Assembly: GCF_964222135.1 (NCBI RefSeq)
Contig: NZ_CAXQBR010000050.1
Coordinates: 1 to 42,957 of the forward strand
Direction: 5' to 3'
Origin: Euzebya sp.
Lineage (GTDB): Bacteria > Actinomycetota > Nitriliruptoria > Euzebyales > Euzebyaceae
DNA: 42,957 bases
Position numbers and translations under genes: made by a program. The notes beneath the pieces were generated by a model. It saw only the letters and a program-made list of their open reading frames with translations. It had not been told where the DNA came from and did not search any database. Below are positions 1 to 9,046 of the stretch, piece after piece; position 1 is the first letter of the stretch, and each line of letters opens with the position of its first letter.

Positions 1-126
1 AGGGGGTGACCCCGCTCACCACACCCTGACCGGGGAGGTTCTGGTGGCCACCAGCGGGGAGATCTGGTGGCCACCAGCGGGGACAACCCGTGACCGCCCC
101 TGGGGAAGTTCTACTGGCCCTTGACA
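1..126. mobile_element. Terminal end of an IS21-like insertion sequence
   Basis: Positions 40-60 and 63-83 are two copies of the same 21-base unit (TCTGGTGGCCACCAG followed by CGGGGA), and a third, degenerate unit lies at about 102-119. Multiple terminal repeats next to a TG...CA end are typical of IS21-family (IstA/IstB) ends, and the likely outer end is the TGACA at 122-126. No transposase is visible, so the body of the element must lie to the left of the window. The family call comes from the look of the repeats, not from a transposase. Confidence 0.6.
40..83. repeat. Tandem 21-bp direct repeats in the IS end
   Basis: Two exact 21-base copies lie at 40-60 and 63-83, separated by two bases. 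Each contains the palindrome CTGGTGGCCACCAG. They are probably transposase-binding sites of the IS21-like element. Confidence 0.75.
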
Positions 127-719
127 CGCCACAACGCGACGTGCCCACAGCGGATGTGGCCGAGCTCGTGGGCCAGGACGAAGCGGAGGGTCGCCCAGTC
201 GCCGTGCTCATAGGCGACATCGACCAGGTCGCTGGCCACCACGACATAGCCACGCCGCACCTGACACTTCGATGCCCACGCGTTCAACGCCCCGTTGCCG
301 TTGGTGACGTACAGCCGCGGCACATAGTCGAGCCCGATGGCGGTGACGAGCTGGAGATAGACGGTGTGGAGGTCGCCGAGCTGGTGGTCGGTGACCTCGA
401 CGCTGTTGGCGACCTGACGCCAGTAGGTCCACCGGATCACCACCGCGGCCGCGAGCATCGGGACGGCGGCGCCCGCCATCGCCAGGGCCGCCCAATACGG
501 CACGCCTTGGCCCTTCAGAAGGGCCGTGGTACCGACGATGATCCCCGCGGCGGTGGTGAAGCCGCAGGCGATGAGCATCGGCACCTCGGCGCGATGCCGG
601 AGATCCCTCACCGTCGGATGACCGAGGGGCAACGCGTCGTCTGGGACCGGAGTCGCCCGGGGGATCGGGGCCGGTGCCGGCCAGTCGAGGGGGCCGATGT
701 TGGCGTCGTTGACGTTCAT
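111..719 (-). pseudogene. M48-family membrane metalloprotease, 3' end cut off by the IS
   Basis: The open frame encodes 202 residues, with two predicted membrane segments (about 47-68 and 75-96) and the zinc motif HELGH at 184-188. This is the HtpX/Ste24-like M48 layout: N-terminal hairpin, then the HExxH domain. An M48 protease should continue well past HExxH to supply the third zinc ligand (a Glu in a later helix). Here the frame runs only about 10 residues further into the IS end (from about position 126) and stops, so the enzyme should be inactive. The gene lies 150 bases downstream of the kinase gene on the same strand and may have been the last gene of the sigma-kinase operon. The family is clear from HELGH plus topology; its substrate is unknown. 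Confidence 0.72.
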
Positions 720-869
720 GCCCGGTGAGACGGGCGCACCCCCGCGTCTGTGTCAACCAATTTGAGATTCTTCGTGGGACCGGTCCGAGGCCGGTGTCCC
801 GCCCTCAATGCCGAGGCGGCTTCTCGGGCTGGTGGCGGCGTTCCGACTGCGTCTGTGATGATGTCGGCG

Positions 870-2585
870 TCAACTCGGTCGGGACATCTCCACGACCTGG
901 TCGCCGGACAACTCGCAGGCCTCTTGGAGGACGTAGTCGTTCCTGATCGGGTGCAGGGCGACTGTGCCATCCCGTCTGAGGATCACCTCGCAGAAGCCCC
1001 CGACGGGGATGTCGAAGACGTACTGGCTGGGGACCAGCTCTTCTGCGCCCGCAAGGAGACCGTCGAGGTCTGCCTCATCAAGCTGGGGACTCTCGGAGGT
1101 GATGGCCTGCCCGTCGTATCCCTCCGTCAGGCGGCACACGATTCCTTGATCGGGGATCGCATCCCAACGTCGAGGTAACGCGTCACAGGGCCCACGACGG
1201 GTCCAGAACACATCAACAGGACGCCCTGGAAAGACCGCCTCGACCAACGGCCAGCGCAGGCGGGGGGCTTCTCGTCCCTCCAAGGTCGACGTGTAGCCCA
1301 GATCGATGCCTCCCGACACCGCTGAGACGAGGCGGGCTATTCCCGGCGGAGAATCGGAGATGTCCTTGGCGAAGTAGAAGGCGGCATCGACTGCGACGTC
1401 GATGTCGTACTCCCATCCCAGATGGTCGACGACGTGGAACTGCCAGCGGTGCTGTTCGCGGGGACCAACCTGGTCGGTGACGACGCCTTCCGGATCAACC
1501 TGCAACTCTGCGGTGGGGTCGTCACCTGCGGCGAGGTCATCCAGATCTGCAAGCGACAGCCCGCTGACATCCTGATCGCCGAACTGAGCCATGGCGTCGT
1601 CGCGATCGTTCCCGAAGGCCGCGGCGACGGCTGCAGCGATTGCGATCACCGTGAGTGCAGCCGTCACCGCGATCACCCGGCCTGGTGACCACCTGCTGGC
1701 CGGTGTCGCCGTGTGGGCCACAGCGAGGGCGGCCTTGGACACGTCCACCGATGGGGCCGCGTCGACGATGCCACCGAGCCACGCCTCAGGGGTCGCCGGA
1801 CGCTCAGCCACGCCACGCGCGAGGCCCGCGGCGACGGCTGCGGACAACCCGGCCGTAAGACCTGCCGCCTCCAACGCGGACGTGGCCTGAGCGACGTCCT
1901 CGAACGTGCCGTCGGTGAGCACCCACGTGAGCACCGCACTGGCCGCCCAGATGTCGGTGCGGACGTCCACGGGCTGGCCGGGGATCCGCTGCTCAGGCGC
2001 CCGGAACCCCTCGGTACCGCCGGTCGCTGAGATGCCGCTGTTCACCTTCAGGTCCTTGCAGAACCCGAGGTCGGTGACCACGAGACGTTCACCCTCACCG
2101 ATCAGCGACGACGGCGGCACCGTCGTATCGACCCGCGGCGGGCGGGTCGTCACCAACACATTGGCGGGGGTGAGATCGCGGTGCACCACACCTTCGGAGG
2201 CCATCGTGGCGACCGCGGCAGCGAGCGCAATGGCGATCGTGACCACGTCAGCCTCAGTCGGCCGCCACCCCCGTCCCCGTGCCTCAACAGCCCGGTCACG
2301 CAACGTTCCCCGATCACACAGCTCGAGGACGAGGAACGGACTGCCGTCCTCAGTCTCTGCGAGGTCATGGACGGTCATGACGTGCGGCGAGGACAGCCGA
2401 CGCAGGATCTGCCCCTCGGCGATGAACCGCCGCCGGATGTCGGGGTTCGCCGCATGGTTGGCCGCCAAGACCTTGACCGCGACCCAATCGTCCAGCTGCT
2501 CGTCGTGTGCCCGATGCACGGTCGCGAACGCGCCGGTGCCAAGGAGCTCCTCCAGGCGGTAGCGGCCGAGCAGGCGGGTTGTCAC
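870..2585 (-). CDS. Membrane-anchored Ser/Thr protein kinase (PknB-like) with extracytoplasmic domain
   Basis: A 571-residue protein. The N-terminal Hanks-type kinase domain (about 8-275) has a glycine-rich loop (LGTGAFATV), the ATP lysine in VAVKVL (K38), the catalytic loop HRDLTPANVL (D137), a DLG in place of the usual DFG (D172), and the APE motif at 196-198. One membrane helix follows at about 303-324, and a 245-residue extracytoplasmic domain of unknown fold completes the protein. There are no PASTA repeats. The start ATG overlaps the stop of the ECF sigma gene by 4 bases, so the two are translationally coupled. The likely role is to sense an envelope signal and phosphorylate a cytoplasmic partner, most simply the sigma factor. 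The kinase call is firm; the partner is inferred. Confidence 0.92.
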   Translation of the reverse strand: MTTRLLGRYRLEELLGTGAFATVHRAHDEQLDDWVAVKVLAANHAANPDIRRRFIAEGQILRRLSSPHVMTVHDLAETEDGSPFLVLELCDRGTLRDRAVEARGRGWRPTEADVVTIAIALAAAVATMASEGVVHRDLTPANVLVTTRPPRVDTTVPPSSLIGEGERLVVTDLGFCKDLKVNSGISATGGTEGFRAPEQRIPGQPVDVRTDIWAASAVLTWVLTDGTFEDVAQATSALEAAGLTAGLSAAVAAGLARGVAERPATPEAWLGGIVDAAPSVDVSKAALAVAHTATPASRWSPGRVIAVTAALTVIAIAAAVAAAFGNDRDDAMAQFGDQDVSGLSLADLDDLAAGDDPTAELQVDPEGVVTDQVGPREQHRWQFHVVDHLGWEYDIDVAVDAAFYFAKDISDSPPGIARLVSAVSGGIDLGYTSTLEGREAPRLRWPLVEAVFPGRPVDVFWTRRGPCDALPRRWDAIPDQGIVCRLTEGYDGQAITSESPQLDEADLDGLLAGAEELVPSQYVFDIPVGGFCEVILRRDGTVALHPIRNDYVLQEACELSGDQVVEMSRPS

Positions 2586-3298
2586 GCTGCTGTCCTCACC
2601 CAGGCGGCGGCGATCATTGCCCGTCCGCGTTTCACGCGGGTCCGCACCGTCGCCTGATGCAGGTCGAGCAGCCGTGCGATCTCCGCATACTCCAGCTGCT
2701 CGACATCCCGCAACGTCACCGGCTCGCGGTAGGCCTCAGGCAGGTCCGCCAACAACCCGGTGACCGCCTCCCGGGTGGCGATCAGGGAGCTGATGCGCCG
2801 TTGATCCGATACCACGTCCTCGGGTAGGCCCTCGGTGGGGCGGAGCGTGCGGAGGTGGTCGATGGCCTTGTTGCGGGCGACGGTGTACAGCCAGGTCGTG
2901 AAGCGGCTGCGGCCATCCCATGAGCCGATCCGCTCGGCCACCAGGATCAACACGTCCTGGCTGATGTCCTCCACCGCCTGGGGGTTCGTGACCAGCCGTC
3001 GGACCGGCACCCGGATCGACCCGTCCCCGTCGATGAGTTCGAGCAGTTCCACCAGCGCCGCGCGGTCTCCCGCCCGTGCCCGGACGGCAAGGGTCTCATG
3101 TGCTCCGACGTCCGGTTGTGTCGTTGACCGACCCACCGCTGGTTCCTCCGCCGTCCCCCGATGCCTGGTGTCCGGTTCTGAGCATGCCCCAGAAAAACTA
3201 GTCCCGACAACCATCGTTTCCCCAGCATCCGTGCCACAGCGCTCTGCCGGGACTGCCAAGACGTGCTCGACGAACGGGTCGATGACCGTTCTCGCCAT
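2582..3298 (-). CDS. ECF-type RNA polymerase sigma factor
   Basis: About 238 residues from the ATG at 3298, which follows a GGGGAG ribosome site; the frame stays open to 3565, but the extra N-terminus looks non-coding. After a roughly 60-residue poorly conserved leader come sigma region 2 (VEDISQDVLILVAER, then SRFTTWLYTVARNKAIDHLR) and region 4 (LPEAYREPVTLRDVEQLEYAEIA, then a helix-turn-helix with VRTRVKRGR). There is no anti-sigma gene next to it. The partner is instead a membrane Ser/Thr kinase coupled by a 4-base overlap, which suggests control by phosphorylation. The DNA target is unknown. Confidence 0.85.
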   Translation of the reverse strand: MARTVIDPFVEHVLAVPAERCGTDAGETMVVGTSFSGACSEPDTRHRGTAEEPAVGRSTTQPDVGAHETLAVRARAGDRAALVELLELIDGDGSIRVPVRRLVTNPQAVEDISQDVLILVAERIGSWDGRSRFTTWLYTVARNKAIDHLRTLRPTEGLPEDVVSDQRRISSLIATREAVTGLLADLPEAYREPVTLRDVEQLEYAEIARLLDLHQATVRTRVKRGRAMIAAAWVRTAA

Positions 3299-3812
3299 CT
3301 CCGCTCCCCCAGGCGGAGATGCGCATCGTGATGGCCTGTGCGCGGGGTCGGCGCCATCGTCCCTGATGCGGTTCGAGTCCGGGCCGGCGACTGCGAGCCC
3401 GGCCACGCCCGAATGCGGAGACAGCAGGACGCCAACGACGTGACGTGTCTTGTCATCCGGTGTGCAGCCGTCGTGTGCGTTGATCGGGGTCATCCCAGCC
3501 GTCCTGTCACAGTCGATCCGGACGACGCCATGTGGTGGCGTCACCTGGTGGGACGCAGCAGCCACCCGCGTTGTGTCACCCGATCCACCACGTCAGCCGA
3601 TCGGCTTCGGTCATGTGTGGCACGGTGCGGCCGAGGAGTGGGTCGGCGCCCGCGCCAGGCGGGTGGGGCTGGGCGGGCGCCTCCAGCCGCGGGGAGACGG
3701 GGATCTCCCGGTGACCGGCTGGTCGCCAAGAGACTAGTCCATCAGTTTGCCGCGGAGGAAGTTGTTCACCGCAGCGCTGGGGTGCGTCCCGCCGACGGTC
3801 CACAGCCCCTGC
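3299..3812. other. Intergenic region upstream of the sigma factor
   Basis: About 510 bases without a convincing gene. A short inverted repeat, GACGCCA-TGTGG-TGGCGTC, lies at 3524-3542 and could be an operator for the sigma-kinase operon, but 7-base arms arise easily by chance in GC-rich DNA. I see no tRNA, attachment core or terminator. Confidence 0.4.
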
Positions 3813-4454
3813 CTACTGGGAGGCGAGCCAGCGCCCGATGGTGGAGGGGTGGACGCCGAGTTCCTTGGCGATGCGCGTGTTCGTCCAACCGTCACGCCGG
3901 TAGGCCTGCGCCTGCGCACGCCGATCAGCACGTCGCAGGCTGGGTTTCGAGGCGGGCGTCGGGGCTTGGCTCGTGTGCCGGTGAGTTGCGCCGTCGGGGC
4001 CCGCGGCGGTGGTGCGTCGGGTGAGTTCGACGGTGAGGTGGGTGATGGCGAGTAGGACCAGCGGCGGTACCGAGGCGATCACCGCGGCGAGCAGCTCGGG
4101 AACGTCGCCTTCGGTGGCGACCATGGCGTGGGTGGCGTTGCCCGCGACGGAGATCGTGGCGCCGGCGACCAGCAGGGTCCAGGGGTACCAGGTGGCCCGC
4201 CTGCCGTGGGGGGCGAGGGCGACCACCGAGATCGTCGCGACGACGGTGATGCCGTCCACGATGAGCGGCCACACCCACGCCTGGCCAGCGGGGATGCCGG
4301 CGCGTCGGGCGAGATCGGCCAGGGCGGTGAAGGACAGCCAAAACGCCCCGAGCGCGATGGCCACCGTGCCCCCAACCGCGGAGCCGACGACCCACCGCGA
4401 CACCGACCCCGCCGCCTCACTGGTAGACGGGACTGGCGATCGCGTGGTGGTCAT
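3813..4454 (-). CDS. DUF2637 membrane protein with C-terminal helix-turn-helix (plasmid-transfer type)
   Basis: A 213-residue protein. The first about 145 residues hold four predicted membrane helices (starting near 22, 60, 90 and 120), with the DUF2637 signature LIVDGITVVATISVVAL. A basic linker follows, then a helix-turn-helix at about 170-212 (RRDGWTNTRIAKELGVHPSTI). DUF2637 proteins are common on actinobacterial conjugative plasmids and integrative elements beside replication and transfer genes. The start overlaps the stop of the primase-polymerase gene by 4 bases. The C-terminal HTH suggests DNA binding at the membrane, but the exact role is unknown. Confidence 0.78.
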   Translation of the reverse strand: MTTTRSPVPSTSEAAGSVSRWVVGSAVGGTVAIALGAFWLSFTALADLARRAGIPAGQAWVWPLIVDGITVVATISVVALAPHGRRATWYPWTLLVAGATISVAGNATHAMVATEGDVPELLAAVIASVPPLVLLAITHLTVELTRRTTAAGPDGATHRHTSQAPTPASKPSLRRADRRAQAQAYRRDGWTNTRIAKELGVHPSTIGRWLASQ

Positions 4455-5314
4455 CGGCTGAGGCTCCGATCGGGGCGCCCTTGGCGCTGGGTCCGTGGCG
4501 GTGGCAGCGGGTGGGCGGTGCGGTAGGCCGAGCGGATCGTGGCGGCCGCCTCGGCGGGGCCGAGGCCGGCCTGGGCGGCGGCGGTGCCGAGCTCGTCGTG
4601 GGCATCGAGGTGGGAGACGTCAGCCTCGGCGTACCGGCAGGCCGCCCAGAACAGGCTCGCATTGCGGGTCCCCTCCGGCCTCGTCGCCACCCAGCCGGCC
4701 AACCGCGACGACACCCCCGCGATCCTGCCCTGCGCTGACACCCTCCGCGGTGGCGGCCGGTCGGGGGTGAGGTGTCGACGAAGCGCTGCCGCATCGAGTG
4801 GCCGGCCCTCCTCCCCCACCGCGATGGGCCGGTAGGTGCCGGCGCCGGTGATCACCGATGGGGGGACGAGGACGTACCCGCCGACCCCACGGAAGTCCAC
4901 GTGCACGCTGGTCAGCGACCAGGAGGGCTGGGGCCGATCAGGCTCGGCTGGGTAGTAGCGGTGCTCCCCACCCGACGGCGTCGCGACCCGACAGACCCAC
5001 CCGGCCGTCATGCCGGCTTCCTCCGCACCGGTCATCGCGGCGAACCCCGACCCGGTGGGGCGGCGGTCGATGTCGACCACGTCCACGCCGCCTCCCCCGG
5101 TGGCCAGGCCGATGTTCCCATCCGGCCAGCGTGCCCACCAGGCCCGTAGCTGGGCGGGGTCGGTCGTGGCGCCCCGGAACCCGCGGGGCGTGAGGGGCCG
5201 CTTCGCACCCGGCGCGCACGGGAACACCGCATAGCCCGCTGCGGCGTACACCAGCGCCGCACCAAGCCGACCCTCCTCGTCGCTGGCCCGGGCCATGACC
5301 TGACCGATCTTCAT
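4451..5314 (-). CDS. Bifunctional DNA primase/polymerase (Prim-Pol, AEP superfamily)
   Basis: 287 residues from the ATG at 5314, which is preceded by GGAGGTGGCAGAAGG; the longer frame to 5455 adds a Gly/Arg-rich tail that looks non-coding. The three archaeo-eukaryotic primase motifs are visible: the metal-binding DID (D81, D83), the SxH-like SGGEH (H118), and the later hD motif in HVDFRG (D140). Such proteins start plasmid or integrative-element replication by making primers. There is no fused helicase domain, so a partner helicase is expected elsewhere. It forms an operon with the DUF2637 gene and diverges from the relaxase. Confidence 0.85.
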   Translation of the reverse strand: MKIGQVMARASDEEGRLGAALVYAAAGYAVFPCAPGAKRPLTPRGFRGATTDPAQLRAWWARWPDGNIGLATGGGGVDVVDIDRRPTGSGFAAMTGAEEAGMTAGWVCRVATPSGGEHRYYPAEPDRPQPSWSLTSVHVDFRGVGGYVLVPPSVITGAGTYRPIAVGEEGRPLDAAALRRHLTPDRPPPRRVSAQGRIAGVSSRLAGWVATRPEGTRNASLFWAACRYAEADVSHLDAHDELGTAAAQAGLGPAEAAATIRSAYRTAHPLPPPRTQRQGRPDRSLSR

Positions 5315-5499
5315 CCTTCTGCCACCTCCAGCTGGGTCGACCACTTGCGTCGTCACCAACCAGGTGCACCGCCCCTCCCAGCCACCCCCGCCGCGGCCTC
5401 GTCCCCCGTACCCCTGCGCGGCTCCTCGACGCCCGCACCCACCACTCCCGGACACACTTCTTGCAGATCGAGGAGGTCAGGCGGCCGCCGCACACCTGT

Positions 5500-5518
5500 G
5501 AGATGTGGAGCACATCTC
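5500..5518. repeat. Perfect 8-bp inverted repeat before the relaxase gene (candidate oriT or leader hairpin)
   Basis: GAGATGTG (5500-5507) and CACATCTC (5511-5518) are exact reverse complements around a 3-base loop. The repeat ends 12 bases before the GTG start of the MobF relaxase. MobF relaxases nick beside an inverted repeat, and oriT often lies next to the relaxase gene. The repeat could equally be an RNA hairpin controlling translation of the relaxase. Confidence 0.5.
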
Positions 5519-5530
5519 GGGGTGGTCTGG

Positions 5531-8500
5531 GTGACGGTGTCGATGCGGGTGATGTCCGCCGGCGCCGGCTACCGCTACCTGCTGAACTCCGTCGCCGTCG
5601 GCGACGCCGTCCGCGAGCCCGGACGCGGGCTGGCGGACTACTACACCGTTGAGGGCTGCCCGCCAGGCCGGTGGCTCGGTTCAGGACTGCCGGCCCTCGG
5701 CAGCGGGCACCTGCGGGCAGGGGACGTGGTTGAGGAGGAGCAGGTGGCGCGCCTGCTCGGCCAAGGCCGCGACCCGCTCAGCGGGGAGCCGTTGGGACGC
5801 GCCTACCCCCAGTACCGCACCCGGTCGGAGCGGATCGCCGACCGCGTCGCCACCCTCGACCCTGACCTGTCCGGGGAGGCACGGGCGGCCGCCGTCGAAC
5901 GGATCGAGCGGGAGGAAGGTGAGCGGCGGCAGCGGCGGGCGGTGGCCGGGTTCGACCTGACCTTCAGCGTCCCCAAGTCCGTCTCGGTCCTCTGGGCCCT
6001 CTCCGACCCCGACACCCGCACCACCATTCTGGAGGCGCATCATGCGGCGATCGGTGACGTCATCCAGCTGGTCGAGCGGGAGGTTGCCGCCACTCGCATG
6101 GGCGCATCCGGACCGGACGGCGCGGTCGCCCAAGTGCCCGTCACCGGCATCATCGCCGCGGCGTTCGACCACTACGACTCCCGCGCCGGCGATCCACAAG
6201 TTCATACGCATGTGGTGATCGCCAACAAGGCTCAGGCGGTCCTCGACGGCCGATGGCGCAGCCTGGACGGCCAACCGATCCACGCCGCCATGGTCGCCTT
6301 GTCCGAGCACTACAACGCCATCCTCGCCGACCGCCTCACCGACACCCTCGGCAGCGTGTGGCGTCAACGTGACCGCGGACCGGACCGCAATCTGGGATGG
6401 GAGATCGCCGGCGTCCCCGAGGAGCTACTCGACGCGTTCTCGACGCGTACGACGGGGATCGAGACGGCGGTGGTGGACCTGATCGATGACTACGTCGCCA
6501 CCCACGGCCACCAGCCATCCCCGCGGACGGTGATCCGTCTCCGCCAACAGGCCACCCTCGCAACGCGTCCCGACAAGCAGTTTGCGTCCCTGGCCGACCT
6601 CACCGAGCGGTGGCGTGCAACCGCTGATGCGGTCGGCATGCCCGCTACCCGGTGGTTGCAGGGTGTGCTGGCCGGTCGTGTGCAGCAGCGGTTGCGTGCA
6701 GACGATCTGTCGGCTGCAACGCTCAGCGCGATCGCGGCAACCGTGGTCGATGCAATCGGAGAACGCCGCTCGACCTGGCGACGCTGGAACCTGCACGCCG
6801 AAGCAACCCGCCAACTCATGGGCGTCCGCTTCCACAGCACCGCCGACCGCAACACCATCCTCACACAGGTCATCGACGCCGCCGAAGCGTCGTCGGTGCC
6901 GCTCACCCCACCCGACCTCGCCCCCGTCCCCGCCGAGCTGCAACGCACCGACGGCACCAGCGTGCTACGACCCCGCCACACCACCGTGTTCACCTCCGCC
7001 GAGCTGCTCGCCGCCGAAGACCGACTCATTGCGCTGTCCCGCACAACCCACGCCCCGCAGATCCCCGCGGATACGGTGATTCATCACGCCGACGGGCTCG
7101 GCGAGGACCAGGTCGCCGCCATCAGCAACGTGGCCACCTCTGGCCGCGTGGTGGATGTGCTCGTCGGCCCGGCGGGGGCGGGCAAGACCACCACCATGCG
7201 CGCCCTCCGTGCCGCGTGGGAGCACCTCTACGGCACCGGATCCGTCCTCGGACTCGCCCCGTCAGCCGCCGCCGCGGAGGTCCTCGGCACAGAACTCGAC
7301 ATCACCGCCGACACCACCGCCAAGTGGCTGCATGACCACCACGCCGGACGCGCCCAGTTTCGGGCCGGGCAGCTGGTCGTTGTCGATGAGGCTTCGCTCG
7401 CGGGCACCCACACCTTGCACCGGATCGCCACCGCGGCCGCCGACGCCGGCGCCAAGGTTCTCCTTGTGGGGGATTCCGCTCAGCTCGCCGCCGTCGATGC
7501 CGGCGGGGCGTTCGCCATGCTGGTCGGCGACCGCGACGACGTCGCCGAGCTCACCAGCGTCCGGCGTTTCCACCACGACTGGGAGAAGGATGCATCCCTG
7601 CGTCTCCGCAACGGCGACCCCGCCGTCCTCGACGACTACAGCCAGCACGGCCGGCTCCATGGCGGCGACACCGACACGATGCTGGACGCCGCCTACACCG
7701 CATGGCAGACCGACCTCACCGCAGGCAGGACCAGCCTGCTGATCGCCCCCACCCGCGACCAGGTCACCGCCCTCAACACCCGCGCCCAAACCGATCGTGC
7801 CGCCGCCGGCGCCGTCGACCTCACCACCAGCGCACCGTTGCGGGACGGCACCGCCGCCGGCATCGGCGACCTCATCGTCACGCGGCGGAACCGCCGGCAA
7901 CTCACGACGACGTCCGGCCGCTGGGTCCGCAACGGTGACCGGTGGACCGTGGACGCCGTCCACCCCGACGGGAGCCTGACCGTCCGAGCGCCGGGGGCGG
8001 GGACGGTGCAGCTGCCCGCCGGATACGTCGCCGACCACGTCGAGCTGGGCTACGCCGTCACCGCCCACCGCGCCCAAGGAGCCACCGTCGACACCGCCCA
8101 CGCCCTCATCACGCCCGGCATGACCCGCAACACCGTCTATGTGGCTCTAACCCGCGGTCGACAGGTCAACCACGCCTACACCTGCACCGACACCCCCGAT
8201 GCGGAGCTCCACCAGGTCGAGAACGAGCCGCTCTCGGCACGGGACGTACTCGTCGCCGCCATCAGCCGCTCCGGTGCCGAACAGTCCGCTCACGCCACCA
8301 CACGGACCGAGCAGGACCGCTTGGGCAGCGTCGCTCAGCTCGCCGCGGAGTACGAGACCATTGCCGCAGCCGCACAACGACCCCGCTGGACCACCCTGAT
8401 CCACACCTGCGGCCTCACCACCGAGCAGGCCGAGCAGGTCCTCACCTCCGACGCGTTCAGCGCGCTCACCGCCGCCCTACGGCGCGCCGACGCCCACCAC

Positions 8501-9046
8501 CTCACACCCGAAAGACTCATGCCCGGCCTCGTCGCCGACCGCGACCTCGACGACGCTGACGACATCGCTGCCGTCCTCCACCACCGCGTGACCGCCGCCA
8601 CGACGAGAGCGTCCAGGACCCGGCAGCGGCCCTCGCACATGGTCGCCGGACTCATCCCGAAAGCCGACGGGCCCATGTCCGACGCGACGCGCGTCGCCCT
8701 GGACGAGCGCGAACAACTCATCCTCCAGCGCGCGAAAGCCGTTCTCCAGGAGGCCGCCTCGAGCGGCGCGTCATGGCTCCGTCACCTCGGCGCGTTGCCG
8801 CCCTGGGCCGCGCAGCGAGCCCCATGGACCAGCGAGCTCATCACCATCGCCGCCTACCGCGACAGGTACGCCATCACAGCCGACACCCCGCTCGGGGCGA
8901 CACCAACGTCAGACGCACAACGCGCTGACGCCGCCACCGCCGCCGCGGCACTCGAACGTCACCGCCTCCGCTCGCCCTTCACCGAGCGCGAGGCGCTCCA
9001 CGGGCAGAGACGCAAGATGCAGCCACGCGGGCTCACCCGACCCTGA
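5531..9046 (+). CDS. MobF-family conjugative relaxase with TraI/RecD-like helicase domain
   Basis: 1171 residues from the GTG at 5531, giving the N-terminus MTVSMRVMSAGAGYRYLL that is usual for this family (the frame stays open back to a TTG at 5345). The N-terminal TrwC relaxase domain has the early Tyr region, LTFSVPKSVSVLWAL, and the three-histidine metal site in DPQVHTHVVI (about residue 223). A UvrD/RecD-like SF1 helicase domain follows, with Walker A GPAGAGKTTTM (about 546), Walker B VVDEAS, and a late motif around YAVTAHRAQGATVDTAH. It should nick oriT, stay covalently bound to the strand and unwind the plasmid for transfer. No coupling protein or type IV secretion genes are in the window. 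The call is firm; whether this is a plasmid or an ICE cannot be told here. Confidence 0.93.
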   Translation: MTVSMRVMSAGAGYRYLLNSVAVGDAVREPGRGLADYYTVEGCPPGRWLGSGLPALGSGHLRAGDVVEEEQVARLLGQGRDPLSGEPLGRAYPQYRTRSERIADRVATLDPDLSGEARAAAVERIEREEGERRQRRAVAGFDLTFSVPKSVSVLWALSDPDTRTTILEAHHAAIGDVIQLVEREVAATRMGASGPDGAVAQVPVTGIIAAAFDHYDSRAGDPQVHTHVVIANKAQAVLDGRWRSLDGQPIHAAMVALSEHYNAILADRLTDTLGSVWRQRDRGPDRNLGWEIAGVPEELLDAFSTRTTGIETAVVDLIDDYVATHGHQPSPRTVIRLRQQATLATRPDKQFASLADLTERWRATADAVGMPATRWLQGVLAGRVQQRLRADDLSAATLSAIAATVVDAIGERRSTWRRWNLHAEATRQLMGVRFHSTADRNTILTQVIDAAEASSVPLTPPDLAPVPAELQRTDGTSVLRPRHTTVFTSAELLAAEDRLIALSRTTHAPQIPADTVIHHADGLGEDQVAAISNVATSGRVVDVLVGPAGAGKTTTMRALRAAWEHLYGTGSVLGLAPSAAAAEVLGTELDITADTTAKWLHDHHAGRAQFRAGQLVVVDEASLAGTHTLHRIATAAADAGAKVLLVGDSAQLAAVDAGGAFAMLVGDRDDVAELTSVRRFHHDWEKDASLRLRNGDPAVLDDYSQHGRLHGGDTDTMLDAAYTAWQTDLTAGRTSLLIAPTRDQVTALNTRAQTDRAAAGAVDLTTSAPLRDGTAAGIGDLIVTRRNRRQLTTTSGRWVRNGDRWTVDAVHPDGSLTVRAPGAGTVQLPAGYVADHVELGYAVTAHRAQGATVDTAHALITPGMTRNTVYVALTRGRQVNHAYTCTDTPDAELHQVENEPLSARDVLVAAISRSGAEQSAHATTRTEQDRLGSVAQLAAEYETIAAAAQRPRWTTLIHTCGLTTEQAEQVLTSDAFSALTAALRRADAHHLTPERLMPGLVADRDLDDADDIAAVLHHRVTAATTRASRTRQRPSHMVAGLIPKADGPMSDATRVALDEREQLILQRAKAVLQEAASSGASWLRHLGALPPWAAQRAPWTSELITIAAYRDRYAITADTPLGATPTSDAQRADAATAAAALERHRLRSPFTEREALHGQRRKMQPRGLTRP

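Noticed and set aside
40-83. CRISPR-like repeats
   Set aside because: There are only two adjacent 21-bp units separated by 2 bases, with no spacers; they fit a transposon end better.
3299-3565. Longer N-terminus for the ECF sigma factor
   Set aside because: The ATG at 3298 has a good ribosome site, and the extra 89 residues have no sigma features.
5345-5530. Longer N-terminus for the relaxase from the TTG at 5345
   Set aside because: The extra 62 residues are Pro/Arg-rich and unlike the family; the GTG at 5531 gives the expected MTVSMRVMSAG start.
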